Positions 1-8,526 of a stretch of DNA of 64,000 nucleotides are shown here, in pieces. This DNA comes from an uncultured Eubacteriales bacterium (GTDB taxonomy: Bacteria > Bacillota > Clostridia > Oscillospirales > Acutalibacteraceae): assembly GCA_934444365.1 (NCBI GenBank), contig CAKSCM010000003.1:131524-195523 (forward strand), given 5' to 3'. Made by a program: the position numbers and the translations under genes. The notes beneath the pieces were generated by a model that saw nothing but the letters and a program-made list of their open reading frames with translations, did not search any database and had not been told where the DNA came from. How positions within the stretch are numbered: position 1 is the stretch's first letter; each line of letters opens with the position of its first letter.

Positions 1-409
1 CAAGATGTCAAAATCCGACTCGAATCCCAATGCATTTATTGCCCTGCTCGATACCCCCGACGATATAATAAGAAAATTCAAGCGCGCCGTTACCGACAGC
101 GATACAAGGGTGTGCGTCGGCGAGGGAAAGGACGGCGTCAACAATCTTATAGCCATTTACAGCGCCGTTACGGGATATTCCGCTGAGGAGATCGAAAACC
201 GCTTTGAGGGCAAGGGCTACGGCGAATTTAAACTTGCGGTAGGCGAGGCAGTGGCCGAGCATTTGCGCCCGGTGAGAGAAAAATTCGAATACTTAATGGA
301 CAATAAGGACAGCCTTGAAGCGCTTTACCGCGAAGCCGCAACGCGCGCCGAAGGTATAGCCGTAAAGACCCTTTCAAAGGTTATGAGAAAAATGGGATAT
401 ATCCGCTGA
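1..409 (+). CDS. trpS: Tryptophan--tRNA ligase, C-terminal part (partial)
   Basis: The gene enters from the left edge, so only the last 135 or so codons are visible. The fragment opens with the class I synthetase signature KMSKS (the K is encoded at 2-4), followed by SNPNAFI and a helical C-terminal region with GVNNLIAIYSAVTG and a long AVAEHLRPVREKFEYL segment, all typical of bacterial TrpRS. The enzyme charges tRNA-Trp in the cytoplasm; the KMSKS loop closes over ATP during activation. The stop is TGA at 407-409. No terminator is obvious before the next gene 100 bp away. The true start lies outside the window, so the apparent ATG at 5 should not be used. Confidence 0.93.
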   Translation, partial: KMSKSDSNPNAFIALLDTPDDIIRKFKRAVTDSDTRVCVGEGKDGVNNLIAIYSAVTGYSAEEIENRFEGKGYGEFKLAVGEAVAEHLRPVREKFEYLMDNKDSLEALYREAATRAEGIAVKTLSKVMRKMGYIR

Positions 410-511
410 AAAGGCTTTGCGGACGCAAAAAAACAAGACGGGTGTTGTCTGTTAACCGGATGAAACGCTTTAAATTTACAGGACAGCATTAAGACTGGAG
501 TGATATATACG

Positions 512-1432
512 GTGGACTATACCGAAATTGTAATATCTACCGATGTTAAAAATCTCGATGCAGCCGAGGCAATAGCGAATATGACGGTGCCCTACGGTAT
601 TTACATTGAGGATTACAGTAATTTAGAGGATGATGTGCATACTATAGCGCATATCGATCTTATTGACGAAGAGCTGCTTTTAAAGGACCGTTCAAAGGGG
701 CTTATTCATATTTATATAGATCCCGAGCAAAATCCCGGCGAGGCGGTGTCGTTTTTGCGCGAGAGGCTCTCCTTTAGCGGCATTGATTATGATATCGACT
801 GCAAGGTGTGCAAGGAGTCTGACTGGGCTAACAACTGGCGCAAGTATTATAAGCCTATTAAAATAGGTAAGCGGCTTCTTGTTTGTCCGGCATGGATAAA
901 GGACGAAAACGAGGACGACAGAAAGGTGCTGCTTTTAGAGCCCGGCATGGCTTTTGGTACGGGAGCGCACGAGACCACCCGGCTTTGCCTTTCGCTTGCC
1001 GACAGGTTTGTAAAGGGAAACGAGGAAGTGCTCGACGTCGGGTGCGGCAGCGGAATACTTTCGGTAGCGGCCCTTATTCTCGGCGCCGGACATGCCGACG
1101 CCGTAGACATCGATCCGCTCGCCGTTAAAACGGCCGATGAAAATGCGTACGATAACGGTGTAAGCGAGCGGTTTTGCGCTGTGTGCGGCGATCTTACCGA
1201 TAAAATAAGCGGCAAGTACGACATTGTTTTCGCTAATATCGTCGCCGATGCGATAATACGGCTGAACGTTAATATATCCGACTTTATGAAAAAAGGCGCA
1301 AGGTATATAATGAGCGGCATTATCGACACCAGAGAGGACGAGGTCATCGCCTCGCTGCCCGAGTGCTTCGAGGTGCTTTGTATAGAAAGAGAAAACGGTT
1401 GGTCGGCCGTTTGTGCCGAGTATAAAGGGTAG
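512..1432 (+). CDS. prmA: Ribosomal protein L11 methyltransferase
   Basis: About 306 residues, the normal PrmA length. The N-terminal third is the L11-recognition domain; the C-terminal part is a class I SAM methyltransferase with the PrmA hallmark GMAFGTGAHETTRLCL near residue 145, SAM motif I DVGCGSGILS near 175, and the catalytic-region FANIVADAI. It trimethylates ribosomal protein L11. The open frame reaches GTG at 500, but the only good Shine-Dalgarno (GGAG at 497-500) would overlap that codon. It lies 11 nt before GTG 512, which gives the usual PrmA beginning V/M-DYTEI, so 512 is preferred. The gene sits 7 bp before a second methyltransferase gene, suggesting a shared RNA-methylation and translation operon with rsmI. 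Confidence 0.93.
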   Translation: MDYTEIVISTDVKNLDAAEAIANMTVPYGIYIEDYSNLEDDVHTIAHIDLIDEELLLKDRSKGLIHIYIDPEQNPGEAVSFLRERLSFSGIDYDIDCKVCKESDWANNWRKYYKPIKIGKRLLVCPAWIKDENEDDRKVLLLEPGMAFGTGAHETTRLCLSLADRFVKGNEEVLDVGCGSGILSVAALILGAGHADAVDIDPLAVKTADENAYDNGVSERFCAVCGDLTDKISGKYDIVFANIVADAIIRLNVNISDFMKKGARYIMSGIIDTREDEVIASLPECFEVLCIERENGWSAVCAEYKG

Positions 1433-1439
1433 ACCTTAG

Positions 1440-2168
1440 GTGAAAAAGTATCATTTAAAAAACGGGATATATGTTTTCAGCGACGGGGCGCATAATTTCG
1501 GGACCGACGCCGTGCTCCTTGCCGATTTCGCTGCTCCGAAAAGTAGGGACAGGCTGGTCGATCTCGGAACCGGGTGCGGAATAATACCGCTTATACTAAG
1601 GGCGAGGGGACACGTCGGGAGGAGCGTCGGGGTGGACATTTCCGAAAAAGCCATAGAGCTTTGCGGATTCGCCAACGCAACAAACGGGGAAAACTCCGCC
1701 GTCGAATTTATAAACGCCGATTTAAAGGCGCTTAAAGGGATTTTGCCCTTCGGCGAGTTTGATGTTGTTACCATGAATCCGCCCTACAAGGCGGCGAACG
1801 ACGGGGTCGTGTCGGAGGATAAAGAGAAATCCGGCGCCAATCACGAGGTTTTTTGTACCTTTGAGGATATTTGCAATGCCGCCGCAAAGCTTTTACGTTT
1901 CGGCGGTCGGTTTTGTATTTGTCAGCGGCCGGCAAGGCTTTGCGAGCTAATGCTTTGTATGAAAAACGCCCGTATCGAGCCTAAAAAAATGCGGCTTGTC
2001 CAGCAGCGGAAAAGCGCCGATGCCTCCCTTGTTCTTCTTGAGGGTAGATTCGGGGCGAATCCCGGGATGACCGTCCTTAAAACCCTTTTTATCGAAAACG
2101 ACGAGGGCGGACAGTCGGCCGAAATGGACGAAATTCTGAAAAAGAGCTATCAGGCACAGGAGGGCTAA
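1440..2168 (+). CDS. tRNA1(Val) adenine-N6 methyltransferase family protein (YfiC/TrmN6-like)
   Basis: 242 residues with SAM-binding DLGTGCGIIPLIL near residue 40 and the amino-methyltransferase motif NPPY near residue 112, the combination found in TrmN6/YfiC enzymes that methylate adenine 37 of tRNA-Val. It starts at GTG 1440 with a weak AAGGG about 10 nt upstream. It follows prmA by 7 bp and precedes rsmI by 4 bp, so it is almost certainly co-transcribed. In many Firmicutes this gene is next to rsmI, which supports the assignment. The substrate is inferred from family and context; N6-adenine or other amine targets cannot be separated from sequence alone. Confidence 0.85.
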   Translation: MKKYHLKNGIYVFSDGAHNFGTDAVLLADFAAPKSRDRLVDLGTGCGIIPLILRARGHVGRSVGVDISEKAIELCGFANATNGENSAVEFINADLKALKGILPFGEFDVVTMNPPYKAANDGVVSEDKEKSGANHEVFCTFEDICNAAAKLLRFGGRFCICQRPARLCELMLCMKNARIEPKKMRLVQQRKSADASLVLLEGRFGANPGMTVLKTLFIENDEGGQSAEMDEILKKSYQAQEG

Positions 2169-2172
2169 AAAA

Positions 2173-3021
2173 ATGAGCGGAAGGCTTTACGTTGTAGGAA
2201 CGCCAATCGGCAATCTGGGCGATATTTCTCCGCGCGCGCTCGACGTGCTGTCATCGGTCGATTTTATAGCCGCCGAGGATACCCGCGTCACCCTGAGATT
2301 GCTTAATCATTTTGGAATTAAAAAACAGCTTATAAGCTATTTTGAGCATAATAAACTTGAAAAGGGCGATATAATTGTATCAAGGCTTATTTCCGGAGAA
2401 AGCTGTGCAATTGTAACCGATGCCGGAATGCCGGTTATATCCGATCCCGGGGAGAATCTGGTTCGCCGGTGCAGACTTAGCGGAATAGATATCGAGTCGG
2501 TTCCCGGACCGAGCGCCCTTGTAACGGCGCTTGCGATTTCCGGCGTTACAGGCGGAAGATTTTGCTTTGAGGGCTTTTTGAGCGTTAATAAAAGGTCGCG
2601 AAACGAGCACCTTGATTTTCTGAAAAACGAACGGCGTACTATGATTTTTTATGAGGCGCCGCACAAGCTCAAAAACACCCTTAAGGATTTTTACGAGGTA
2701 TTCGGCGGCGATCGTGAGATATCGGTTTGCAGGGAATTGACCAAAATTCACGAGCAGGTTATTCTTACGACCATCTCGAAGGCGGTCGAAATGTATAACG
2801 AAACGCCGCCGAAGGGTGAGTTTGTGTTGGTTGTAAAGGGTGCCGATGCGCCGCCTGAGGAAGATGAGACCGATTTTACGTTGGAGGACGCGGTTTCCAT
2901 CGCCTTGGAAAAGGCGGAGGGCGGACTTTCGGCTTCGGCCGCCGCGAAGTTTGCGTCCCAAATTACAGGATTTAAGAAAAACGATATTTATTCTGCCATG
3001 TGCGGAAAGAAAAGTATTTAA
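2173..3021 (+). CDS. rsmI: 16S rRNA (cytidine-1402) 2'-O-methyltransferase
   Basis: 282 residues. The N-terminus carries the RsmI signature LYVVGTPIGNLGDIS(P)RALDVL, then AAEDTRVTLRLLNHF, SDAGMPVISDPG-type loop TDAGMPVISDPGENLV and VPGPSALVTALAISG, all hallmarks of the tetrapyrrole-methylase fold of RsmI. It modifies C1402 in the ribosomal P site using SAM. A strong Shine-Dalgarno (AGGAGG, in the last codons of the preceding gene) precedes ATG 2173, so translation is probably coupled. It is followed after 16 bp by a phosphoesterase gene. Confidence 0.95.
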   Translation: MSGRLYVVGTPIGNLGDISPRALDVLSSVDFIAAEDTRVTLRLLNHFGIKKQLISYFEHNKLEKGDIIVSRLISGESCAIVTDAGMPVISDPGENLVRRCRLSGIDIESVPGPSALVTALAISGVTGGRFCFEGFLSVNKRSRNEHLDFLKNERRTMIFYEAPHKLKNTLKDFYEVFGGDREISVCRELTKIHEQVILTTISKAVEMYNETPPKGEFVLVVKGADAPPEEDETDFTLEDAVSIALEKAEGGLSASAAAKFASQITGFKKNDIYSAMCGKKSI

Positions 3022-3037
3022 TAAAAGGGAGACGGTT

Positions 3038-3886
3038 ATGTCGTCTGTAATCGGACGAAAAAAAGATAAGGGTGGGCATAAGGGTCGCGGATTAAAAGCC
3101 TTTGCGGCCTTGGTGTTATTGCTCACTCTTTTTTGGGCTTTTGAAAACTTCACCTTTCACATAAATGAAGCGACGGTTAAAAGCGATAAGGTAACCGAAA
3201 AAATTAAAATTGCCCTGCTTTCGGATTTACACGGAGCCGTTTACGGCAAGGATAATTCGATACTTTATAAGGCTGTTGAGAAAAAATCTCCCGATTTAAT
3301 CTTTGTTACGGGAGATATGTATTCGTCTACGAGTCCCGGTACAAGTGTGCGGGTCGAGGAGTTTATCGCTTCGCTGACCGATATAGCGCCGGTTTATTTT
3401 GTGCCTGGCGAGCATGATAATAACGACGATTTCATGCGTTCGCTTGCCGAGGACGGCGTAAACGTCATGACCTACAAAACCGAAGATATAACGGTAAACG
3501 GCAACGATGTTTCAATCTACGGGATCGATAATGTCTATTTCGGCCCGAATTTTGATTTAAAGCGAGAATTTACCCTTGATAAAAACCGGCTTAATTTATT
3601 GCTTGCTCATATTCCGAACAAAAAGGCTTACAAAAAATTCGGCGTCGACATGGCCTTTTGCGGCGATACTCACGGCGGAATGATTCAGCTGCCGATAATA
3701 GGGCCGGTCGTTTTCGACGGAGAGCTTTTTCCCGAGTTAAGAGGAAACAGTGAGGAAATAACCGACAAGGGACTTTTCGATTACGGAGATTTTAAAATGT
3801 ATGTTTCGGCAGGGCTCGGGAATTTTCCCGTTGCGCTCAGGTTTTTTAACCGACCCGAGCTCGACATTATAACAATTGAGCCGTAA
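3038..3886 (+). CDS. Membrane-anchored metallophosphoesterase (YkuE-like)
   Basis: 282 residues. A basic N-terminus is followed by one hydrophobic segment (about residues 19-35), then a calcineurin-like phosphoesterase domain with the metal-binding series SDLHG, TGDMY, GEHDN (in place of GNHD), AHIPNK and CGDTHGGMIQLP (in place of GHTHGGQ). This is the YkuE-type pattern for a dinuclear metallophosphatase facing outside the membrane. ATG 3038 is chosen because AAAGGGAG lies just upstream and the membrane segment then sits at the N-terminus; the longer open frame overlaps rsmI and is unlikely. The natural substrate is unknown. A bidirectional terminator follows. Confidence 0.85.
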   Translation: MSSVIGRKKDKGGHKGRGLKAFAALVLLLTLFWAFENFTFHINEATVKSDKVTEKIKIALLSDLHGAVYGKDNSILYKAVEKKSPDLIFVTGDMYSSTSPGTSVRVEEFIASLTDIAPVYFVPGEHDNNDDFMRSLAEDGVNVMTYKTEDITVNGNDVSIYGIDNVYFGPNFDLKREFTLDKNRLNLLLAHIPNKKAYKKFGVDMAFCGDTHGGMIQLPIIGPVVFDGELFPELRGNSEEITDKGLFDYGDFKMYVSAGLGNFPVALRFFNRPELDIITIEP

Positions 3887-3925
3887 GGCTTATGTAAGTC
3901 CGGAAAAATAATGATAAAAAAGAAC

Positions 3926-3961
3926 AAAAGACGGAGAACAAAAATGTCCTCCGTCTTTTTT
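3926..3961. terminator. Bidirectional intrinsic terminator
   Basis: AAAGACGGAG and CTCCGTCTTT form a 10-bp stem with an 11-nt loop, flanked by A-rich sequence on the left and a T-run on the right. It lies between two convergent genes (phosphoesterase on plus, GNAT on minus) and can end both transcripts. Confidence 0.9.
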
Positions 3962-3965
3962 GAAT

Positions 3966-4493
3966 TTAAAGCGCCTTTTCGAGACAGACGAGATTTATTC
4001 CGTCTAAGCCTTCAAATGTGCAGGGAATGATCCCGCTTTCGGTAAATCCGAGCTTTTTATACATGGCTCTTGCCTTGGTGTTGAGGGCGTTTGTGTCCAT
4101 CCTGAGTGCCTTGCATCCGTGCTTTACGGCATATTCCTCGTAGAATTTTATAAAGGTCTTGCCGATTCCCTGTCCGGTATATTCGGGGTCGACCGAAAGG
4201 GTGTGCAGCACCATTACCTTATCCGGCTCGGCCGGAGTTTTCCAGTTGCACAGATTATATGTATCCACCTGGATTTTATTTATTATTGCGCTGGCTGCCG
4301 GCTTTTTATCGTCGGTTTCGAAAATAAACATATCGCCGCGTTTAAGGGCGGCCTCGGCGGTTTTGCGTGTGGGATATATTCCGCGCCGCCAGCCGGTCGT
4401 CTCGGCACCTGATTCTATGGCGTCGTGCACATGCTCGTAAATTAGCTCCAAGGCGTCTATGTCAGACGGCACGGCCTTTCTTATCTCAGACAT
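3966..4493 (-). CDS. GNAT family N-acetyltransferase
   Basis: 175 residues beginning MSEIRKAVPSDIDAL, a typical GNAT first strand and helix. The acetyl-CoA pyrophosphate loop is visible as DPEYTGQGIGKTFIKF near residue 115, preceded by VMVLHTLSVDPE, and the end has ALRMDTNALNTKARAMYKKLGF, the usual strand-helix near the C-terminus. It transfers an acetyl group to an unknown small molecule or peptide. The ATG has AGGAGG 5-6 nt upstream. It is downstream of the amino acid transporter operon on the same strand (21 bp gap) and could be read through from it. Confidence 0.85.
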   Translation of the reverse strand: MSEIRKAVPSDIDALELIYEHVHDAIESGAETTGWRRGIYPTRKTAEAALKRGDMFIFETDDKKPAASAIINKIQVDTYNLCNWKTPAEPDKVMVLHTLSVDPEYTGQGIGKTFIKFYEEYAVKHGCKALRMDTNALNTKARAMYKKLGFTESGIIPCTFEGLDGINLVCLEKAL

Positions 4494-4514
4494 TTTTCCT
4501 CCTTATTATACTCG

Positions 4515-5270
4515 TCATTGGCTGAATTTGCTTAAAAACAGCCTTGTGCGTTCATTTTGGGGATTGTTTATAACATCCTTTGCGTCGCCGCTTTCGATAA
4601 CTACGCCGCCGTCCATAAAGATTATTCTGTCGGAAACATCGCGCGCAAATGCCATTTCGTGAGTTACAATTACCATGGTCATATCGGCTGCCGACAGGTC
4701 TTTTATGACCTTTAATATTTCGCCGGTAAGCTCCGGATCGAGAGCGCTTGTAGGCTCGTCGAAAAACAATATATCCGGGTTAACAGCCAAAGCCCTTGCA
4801 ATGGCCACACGCTGCTTTTGTCCGCCCGAAAGCTCGCACGGATAGGCGTTTGCCTTGTCTTCAAGTCCGACCTTTTTAAGCAGTTTAAGAGCGGTTTCCG
4901 CCGCCTGCTTTTTGTCGTTTTTTAGCACCGAGACGGGGGCCAGCGTTATGTTTTCGAGCGCCGTCATATGAGGGAATAGATTAAAATTCTGGAATACAAG
5001 CCCGAAACGCTTTTTTATTCGCTTTATCTGCTCGCCGGTCGCATAAATCGGTTTGCCGTTTACGGTTTTTACAAGGGCATCGCCGGAATACTTGATTTCG
5101 CCACCCGAGACCGTCTCAAGCATAGTCGCGCATCGCAAAAGGGTAGATTTCCCGGACCCCGACGGGCCTATTATCGACACCGTTTCGCCCTTATCCACCT
5201 GTAACGATATATTTTTGATTATTGCAGTGTCGCCGAAGCTTTTGCAAAGATTGTTGATTTCAAGCAGCAT
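4515..5270 (-). CDS. Polar amino acid ABC transporter, ATP-binding protein (GlnQ family)
   Basis: 251 residues with Walker A GPSGSGKST near residue 35, Q-loop FQNFNLFPHMTALENI, ABC signature LSGGQKQRVAIARALA, Walker B ILFFDEPTSALDPEL and switch His in VIVTHEM. The PHMT/FPH and SALDPEL features are typical of the HisP/GlnQ branch that drives polar amino acid import. It dimerises under the permease on the cytoplasmic side. It starts at ATG 5270 with GAGGTGA upstream and follows the permease stop by 11 bp. Transport substrate cannot be read from the sequence. Confidence 0.95.
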   Translation of the reverse strand: MLLEINNLCKSFGDTAIIKNISLQVDKGETVSIIGPSGSGKSTLLRCATMLETVSGGEIKYSGDALVKTVNGKPIYATGEQIKRIKKRFGLVFQNFNLFPHMTALENITLAPVSVLKNDKKQAAETALKLLKKVGLEDKANAYPCELSGGQKQRVAIARALAVNPDILFFDEPTSALDPELTGEILKVIKDLSAADMTMVIVTHEMAFARDVSDRIIFMDGGVVIESGDAKDVINNPQNERTRLFLSKFSQ

Positions 5271-5281
5271 TTTTATTCACC

Positions 5282-5935
5282 TCAGTTCTTGTAGTAGGCG
5301 AGCTTTTTCTCGATTCGCTCCATTATAAAGGCCACAAGGTAGTTGAATATGTAGTAAAAAACTCCGGCCGCAAGGTAGGGGAGCATATTGGTTTCTCTTG
5401 AGGCAAGCTGTTTTGAAATGGTAAACATCTCGGTAACGCCGATTGCAAAGGCAAGCGACGTGTCCTTTACAAGGGTTATTATTTCGTTGGTTATAGAGGG
5501 TAAGGCACGTTTTATAACCTGAGGAAGTATTACCTTGAAGAAGGTCTGGGTAGTAGTAAGACCGAGCACCTGAGCCGCCTCGTACTGACCCTTTTCCATC
5601 GATTCTATACTGCCGCGGTAGATTTCGGCAAAATATGCGGCGTAGTTGATAACAAAGGCAATTATTGTGGCCGGGAACATATACGACGCCGACAGCCTTA
5701 TTCCGAATATAAGGTAAGGCCCGAAATAAACTATCAGCAATTGCAGCATTAAAGGGGTTCCCCGCATTATGGAAATGTAGATTTTTGTTATAATTCGTAC
5801 TACGGGATTTTTGGTCATGCGCCCGAAGGAAATAATCATTCCCAGCGGCAGTGAAAACAAAAGGGTAAGAAGAAAAATCTCAAGGGTTGTAAGCATTCCC
5901 TCGCCGAGCTCGGCGGCTATTTGAAAAAAACTCAT
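5282..5935 (-). CDS. Polar amino acid ABC transporter, permease protein
   Basis: 217 residues with five or so membrane segments and the inner-membrane component EAA loop EAAQVLGLTTTQTFFKVILPQVIKRALPS near the last third, which contacts the ATPase. HisM/GlnP family features include the RGTPLMLQLLIVYF stretch. The open frame extends to 5983, but ATG 5935 has a GGAG 8 nt upstream (5942-5946) and gives the usual short N-terminus MSFFQIAAELGEGML, so it is preferred. Second gene of the operon SBP-permease-ATPase. Confidence 0.93.
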   Translation of the reverse strand: MSFFQIAAELGEGMLTTLEIFLLTLLFSLPLGMIISFGRMTKNPVVRIITKIYISIMRGTPLMLQLLIVYFGPYLIFGIRLSASYMFPATIIAFVINYAAYFAEIYRGSIESMEKGQYEAAQVLGLTTTQTFFKVILPQVIKRALPSITNEIITLVKDTSLAFAIGVTEMFTISKQLASRETNMLPYLAAGVFYYIFNYLVAFIMERIEKKLAYYKN

Positions 5936-6128
5936 AATAAACTCCGAAAATTTTATGTGTTGAAAAAATGCCAAAACCGGCAATGCCCGAAAGCTTTGCA
6001 GCAGGCGTTGTCGGTTGGCGGTATTTTTGTGGTTTTATCGAATCTGAGCGCATTGGTTTTAATCCTTTTGCAAGGAGACCGAATCTCGCGTTTGTTCGAT
6101 TATAAAGCATTTAATTAAAATTAGCAAC

Positions 6129-6176
6129 AACATCATTGTTAATCGATGATGTTATCGCCGGCTCGTTTTGCCGAGC
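6129..6176 (-). other. Tandem hairpins between binding-protein and permease genes
   Basis: AACATCAT and ATGATGTT pair perfectly over 8 bp (6129-6153), and GCTCG/CGAGC form a second 5-bp hairpin (6161-6176). Read on the minus strand they follow the substrate-binding-protein gene and precede the permease gene by about 200 bp. There is no clean U-run, so this is more likely a mRNA stabiliser or partial attenuator that keeps binding protein in excess, as known for such operons, than a full terminator. Confidence 0.5.
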
Positions 6177-6196
6177 AATCGAAAAAAGAGGTAAAG

Positions 6197-6988
6197 CTAC
6201 TTGATTATAACGCTGTTTTCAAGCTCCCATTTCTTGGCGATCTCGAGGAACTTGCCGTCCTTCATCATCTCGTCAAGGGTGGACTGGACCTGATCTCTTA
6301 ATTCGGTATTGCCGAGCTTGAAGCCGATTCCGTATTTTTCGCTGGAGATCTTTTCGCTTAAAATTTCAAATTTATCGGCTCCGCGGCTCTTTATCTGATA
6401 TTCGGCAACGCCGATATCCATTGCAACGGCGTCGGCCGCTCCGGATTCGAGGTTTAAAAAGGCGGTGTTGTATTCGGGAACGCGCTGAAGAGCTTTGAAG
6501 GAGGCTGTAAGGGCAAGAAGGGTGTCATTGTCCTCCTCGCTCGTAAGGGCCGATTCTGCCGATGAGTCGGTCTGCACAACAACGGTTTTGCCTGCAAGAT
6601 CTGAAAGGGCCGATATCCCGTCGCCCTTTTTGACCACTATTACCTGTGAATTGTCAACATACGGATCGGACCAGGTGTATTTATCCTCACGTCCGTTTAT
6701 GGTGAATCCGTTCCAGATGCAGTCGATCGTTCCGGAATTAAGCTCAAAATCCTTTGAGTCCCAGTCAATCGGCTTTAAATTTATCTCCCATCCCCGTCGG
6801 GAGGCGACCTCCTTTGCAAGGTCAATGTCAAAGCCTACATAGTCGTTGCCGTCCTTGTAGCCGTAGGGCGGAAAGCTTGCGTCAAAGCCTATTGTAAAGG
6901 TCTTTTTCGATGCCTGCTCGTTGCCGCAGCCTGCAAGGGCGAGCATGGCCGTTAAAACGGCAAGTATAAGTGCAATTATTCTTTTCAT
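6197..6988 (-). CDS. Polar amino acid ABC transporter, substrate-binding lipoprotein
   Basis: 263 residues. The signal peptide MKRIIALILAVLTAMLALAGC ends in a lipobox LAGC, so Cys21 should be lipidated and the protein tethered outside the membrane. The mature part is a family 3 solute-binding protein: FTIGFDASFPPYGYKD, YVGFDIDLAKEVA, a GLTI-type motif (WNGFTINGREDKYTWSDPYVDNSQVIVV), LAGKTVVVQTDSSA and a C-terminal YGIGFKLGN region. First gene of the minus-strand operon with permease and ATPase. ATG 6988 is preceded by CGGAGGA. The ligand is a polar amino acid or related compound, not resolvable further. Confidence 0.94.
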   Translation of the reverse strand: MKRIIALILAVLTAMLALAGCGNEQASKKTFTIGFDASFPPYGYKDGNDYVGFDIDLAKEVASRRGWEINLKPIDWDSKDFELNSGTIDCIWNGFTINGREDKYTWSDPYVDNSQVIVVKKGDGISALSDLAGKTVVVQTDSSAESALTSEEDNDTLLALTASFKALQRVPEYNTAFLNLESGAADAVAMDIGVAEYQIKSRGADKFEILSEKISSEKYGIGFKLGNTELRDQVQSTLDEMMKDGKFLEIAKKWELENSVIIK

Positions 6989-7038
6989 AATGTCCTCCGT
7001 ACAACCAAGGTAAATGGTTTCTTAAATTTCGCTTTTGT

Positions 7039-7067
7039 ATTGTAGCACATTATCACGCTAAAGTAAA
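7039..7067 (-). promoter_or_regulatory. Sigma-A-type promoter for the first amino acid ABC operon
   Basis: On the minus strand TTTACT (7062-7067) and TACAAT (7039-7044) are separated by 17 nt, about 50 nt upstream of the binding-protein start codon. A TGCATTTTTT stretch lies about 30 nt further upstream (around 7088-7098) and recurs near the second operon's promoter. Confidence 0.6.
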
Positions 7068-7223
7068 TAGCAATTTTAAAATTTGTCGAAAAAATGCATT
7101 GAGTCCGGTAATTTGTTTTTTTCTTTGGATAAAATGCAAAACAACAAAGTTTTTTAACGGAGCCAAGCATAGATGAATAGACTGAAAAATGAAAGAAACC
7201 TGTTTTTTGAAGGAGGAAAACAT

Positions 7224-8315
7224 GTGATAAACGAAATAATGACATCAAGTCCTGTGTTTTTTATGGGAGCATCGTCCGGAGCCGGCTTTTACAGTTGTTT
7301 TGACGATATATATGATGCCGACAGGGGAGACAGGGCCTTTATACTGAAAGGGGGGCCCGGAACCGGCAAATCCACCCTGATGAAGCACATAGCACAGAGC
7401 CTTTGCAAAAAAGGGGAGATGTGTGAATTCGGCATTTGTTCAAGCGATCCCGAATCGCTCGACGTTGTTAGGTTTGAAAAATCCTCGGTTGTAATATGCG
7501 ACGGGACCTCTCCGCATACAATGGACCCGAAATATCCCGGCGTATGCGAAAACATAGTGGCGCTCGGAGATTTTTTCGATATAAACAAGCTTAAAGAAAA
7601 CGGGGATGAAATAATAGCCCTTACCAAGGTGAATTCGGCTCTTCATAAAAAGGCCGGAAGATATCTTGCGGCGGCGGCCTCCCTGGCTCAGGACAGCTAT
7701 TCAATCGCCTGCAGCGCTGCCGATTCGGACGCAATAAACGCCTTTTCGCTCCGACTTACACAGGCGCTTATTCCCGAGGCTGCAGAGTCTGATGAGCCGC
7801 CGCGTCAGGTGCGCCGATTGCTTTCGGCCGTTACCTCAAAGGGACATATTTTTCTGAAAAACACCCTCGGCGTTATGTGTGACAGGGTGGTTTTAATCGA
7901 GGATGAATACGGGGTTGTCTCATCGGCCGTGATGAACAGTGTTGTGTCGGCCGCTTATCAAAACGGGTACGATACGGTGATTTGTCCGTGTCCTTTATGT
8001 CCGGCTAAAAAAATCGATCATATAATAATACCGGAATTAAGGCTCGGATTCTCGACGACGAACCGATATCTGACCGCCGGAGAGCATTGCGGCAGAATAA
8101 CGCATGCGAGGCGATTTATCGATACGGAGGCGCTCAAAAAGTACCGGCAGAGGCTGAGCTTTAATAAAAGGGCCATGCTCGAATTGCTTGACGGAGCATA
8201 CCTGAGCATGAAGGATGCCAAAAGCATACATGATGATATTGAGTTTTACTACACCTCGGCCATGGATTTCTCCAAGGTGGAGCAACTTGAAAAAAGGATC
8301 CTTTCTCAGATCTGA
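7224..8315 (+). CDS. PRK06851-type P-loop ATPase of unknown function
   Basis: 363 residues when started at GTG 7224, which has a perfect AGGAGG at 7211-7216 with 7-nt spacing; the upstream part of the open frame lacks a ribosome site, and the overlapping ATG 7222 reads straight into TGA. A Walker A motif (GGPGTGKST) lies near residue 46, followed by a long helical body with cysteine-rich segment CPCPLCPAKKIDHI near residue 270. The layout matches the uncharacterised PRK06851 family of Firmicutes, thought to be a duplicated ATPase-like protein; only one clear Walker A is visible here. It stands alone between two transporter operons. Function unknown. Confidence 0.75.
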   Translation: MINEIMTSSPVFFMGASSGAGFYSCFDDIYDADRGDRAFILKGGPGTGKSTLMKHIAQSLCKKGEMCEFGICSSDPESLDVVRFEKSSVVICDGTSPHTMDPKYPGVCENIVALGDFFDINKLKENGDEIIALTKVNSALHKKAGRYLAAAASLAQDSYSIACSAADSDAINAFSLRLTQALIPEAAESDEPPRQVRRLLSAVTSKGHIFLKNTLGVMCDRVVLIEDEYGVVSSAVMNSVVSAAYQNGYDTVICPCPLCPAKKIDHIIIPELRLGFSTTNRYLTAGEHCGRITHARRFIDTEALKKYRQRLSFNKRAMLELLDGAYLSMKDAKSIHDDIEFYYTSAMDFSKVEQLEKRILSQI

Positions 8316-8461
8316 GTGTTTGTTCGCCGGTTTTCGGATATTTGTACCGTGCGGATTAAAAAGCACACGGATTAAAAATGCCGATAATTCAATCGGCCGT
8401 TTTAATACCCGGCACAGCCTAAAGATGTATTAATAATATATATGAATAATAAAACGAAGAT

Positions 8462-8505
8462 CCCCGTCGGATACCAAAAAGCGGAATCCGGCGGGGAAAC
8501 TTTTG
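8462..8505. terminator. Intrinsic terminator, probably bidirectional
   Basis: CCCCGTCGGAT (8462-8472) pairs with ATCCGGCGGGG (8486-8496) over 11 bp with one G-U pair; TTTT follows within 4 nt on plus and a longer T-run at 8511. It lies between the ATPase gene (plus) and a convergent membrane protein gene (minus). Confidence 0.8.
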
Positions 8506-8526
8506 TGTGTTTTTTAAAATTCTAAA

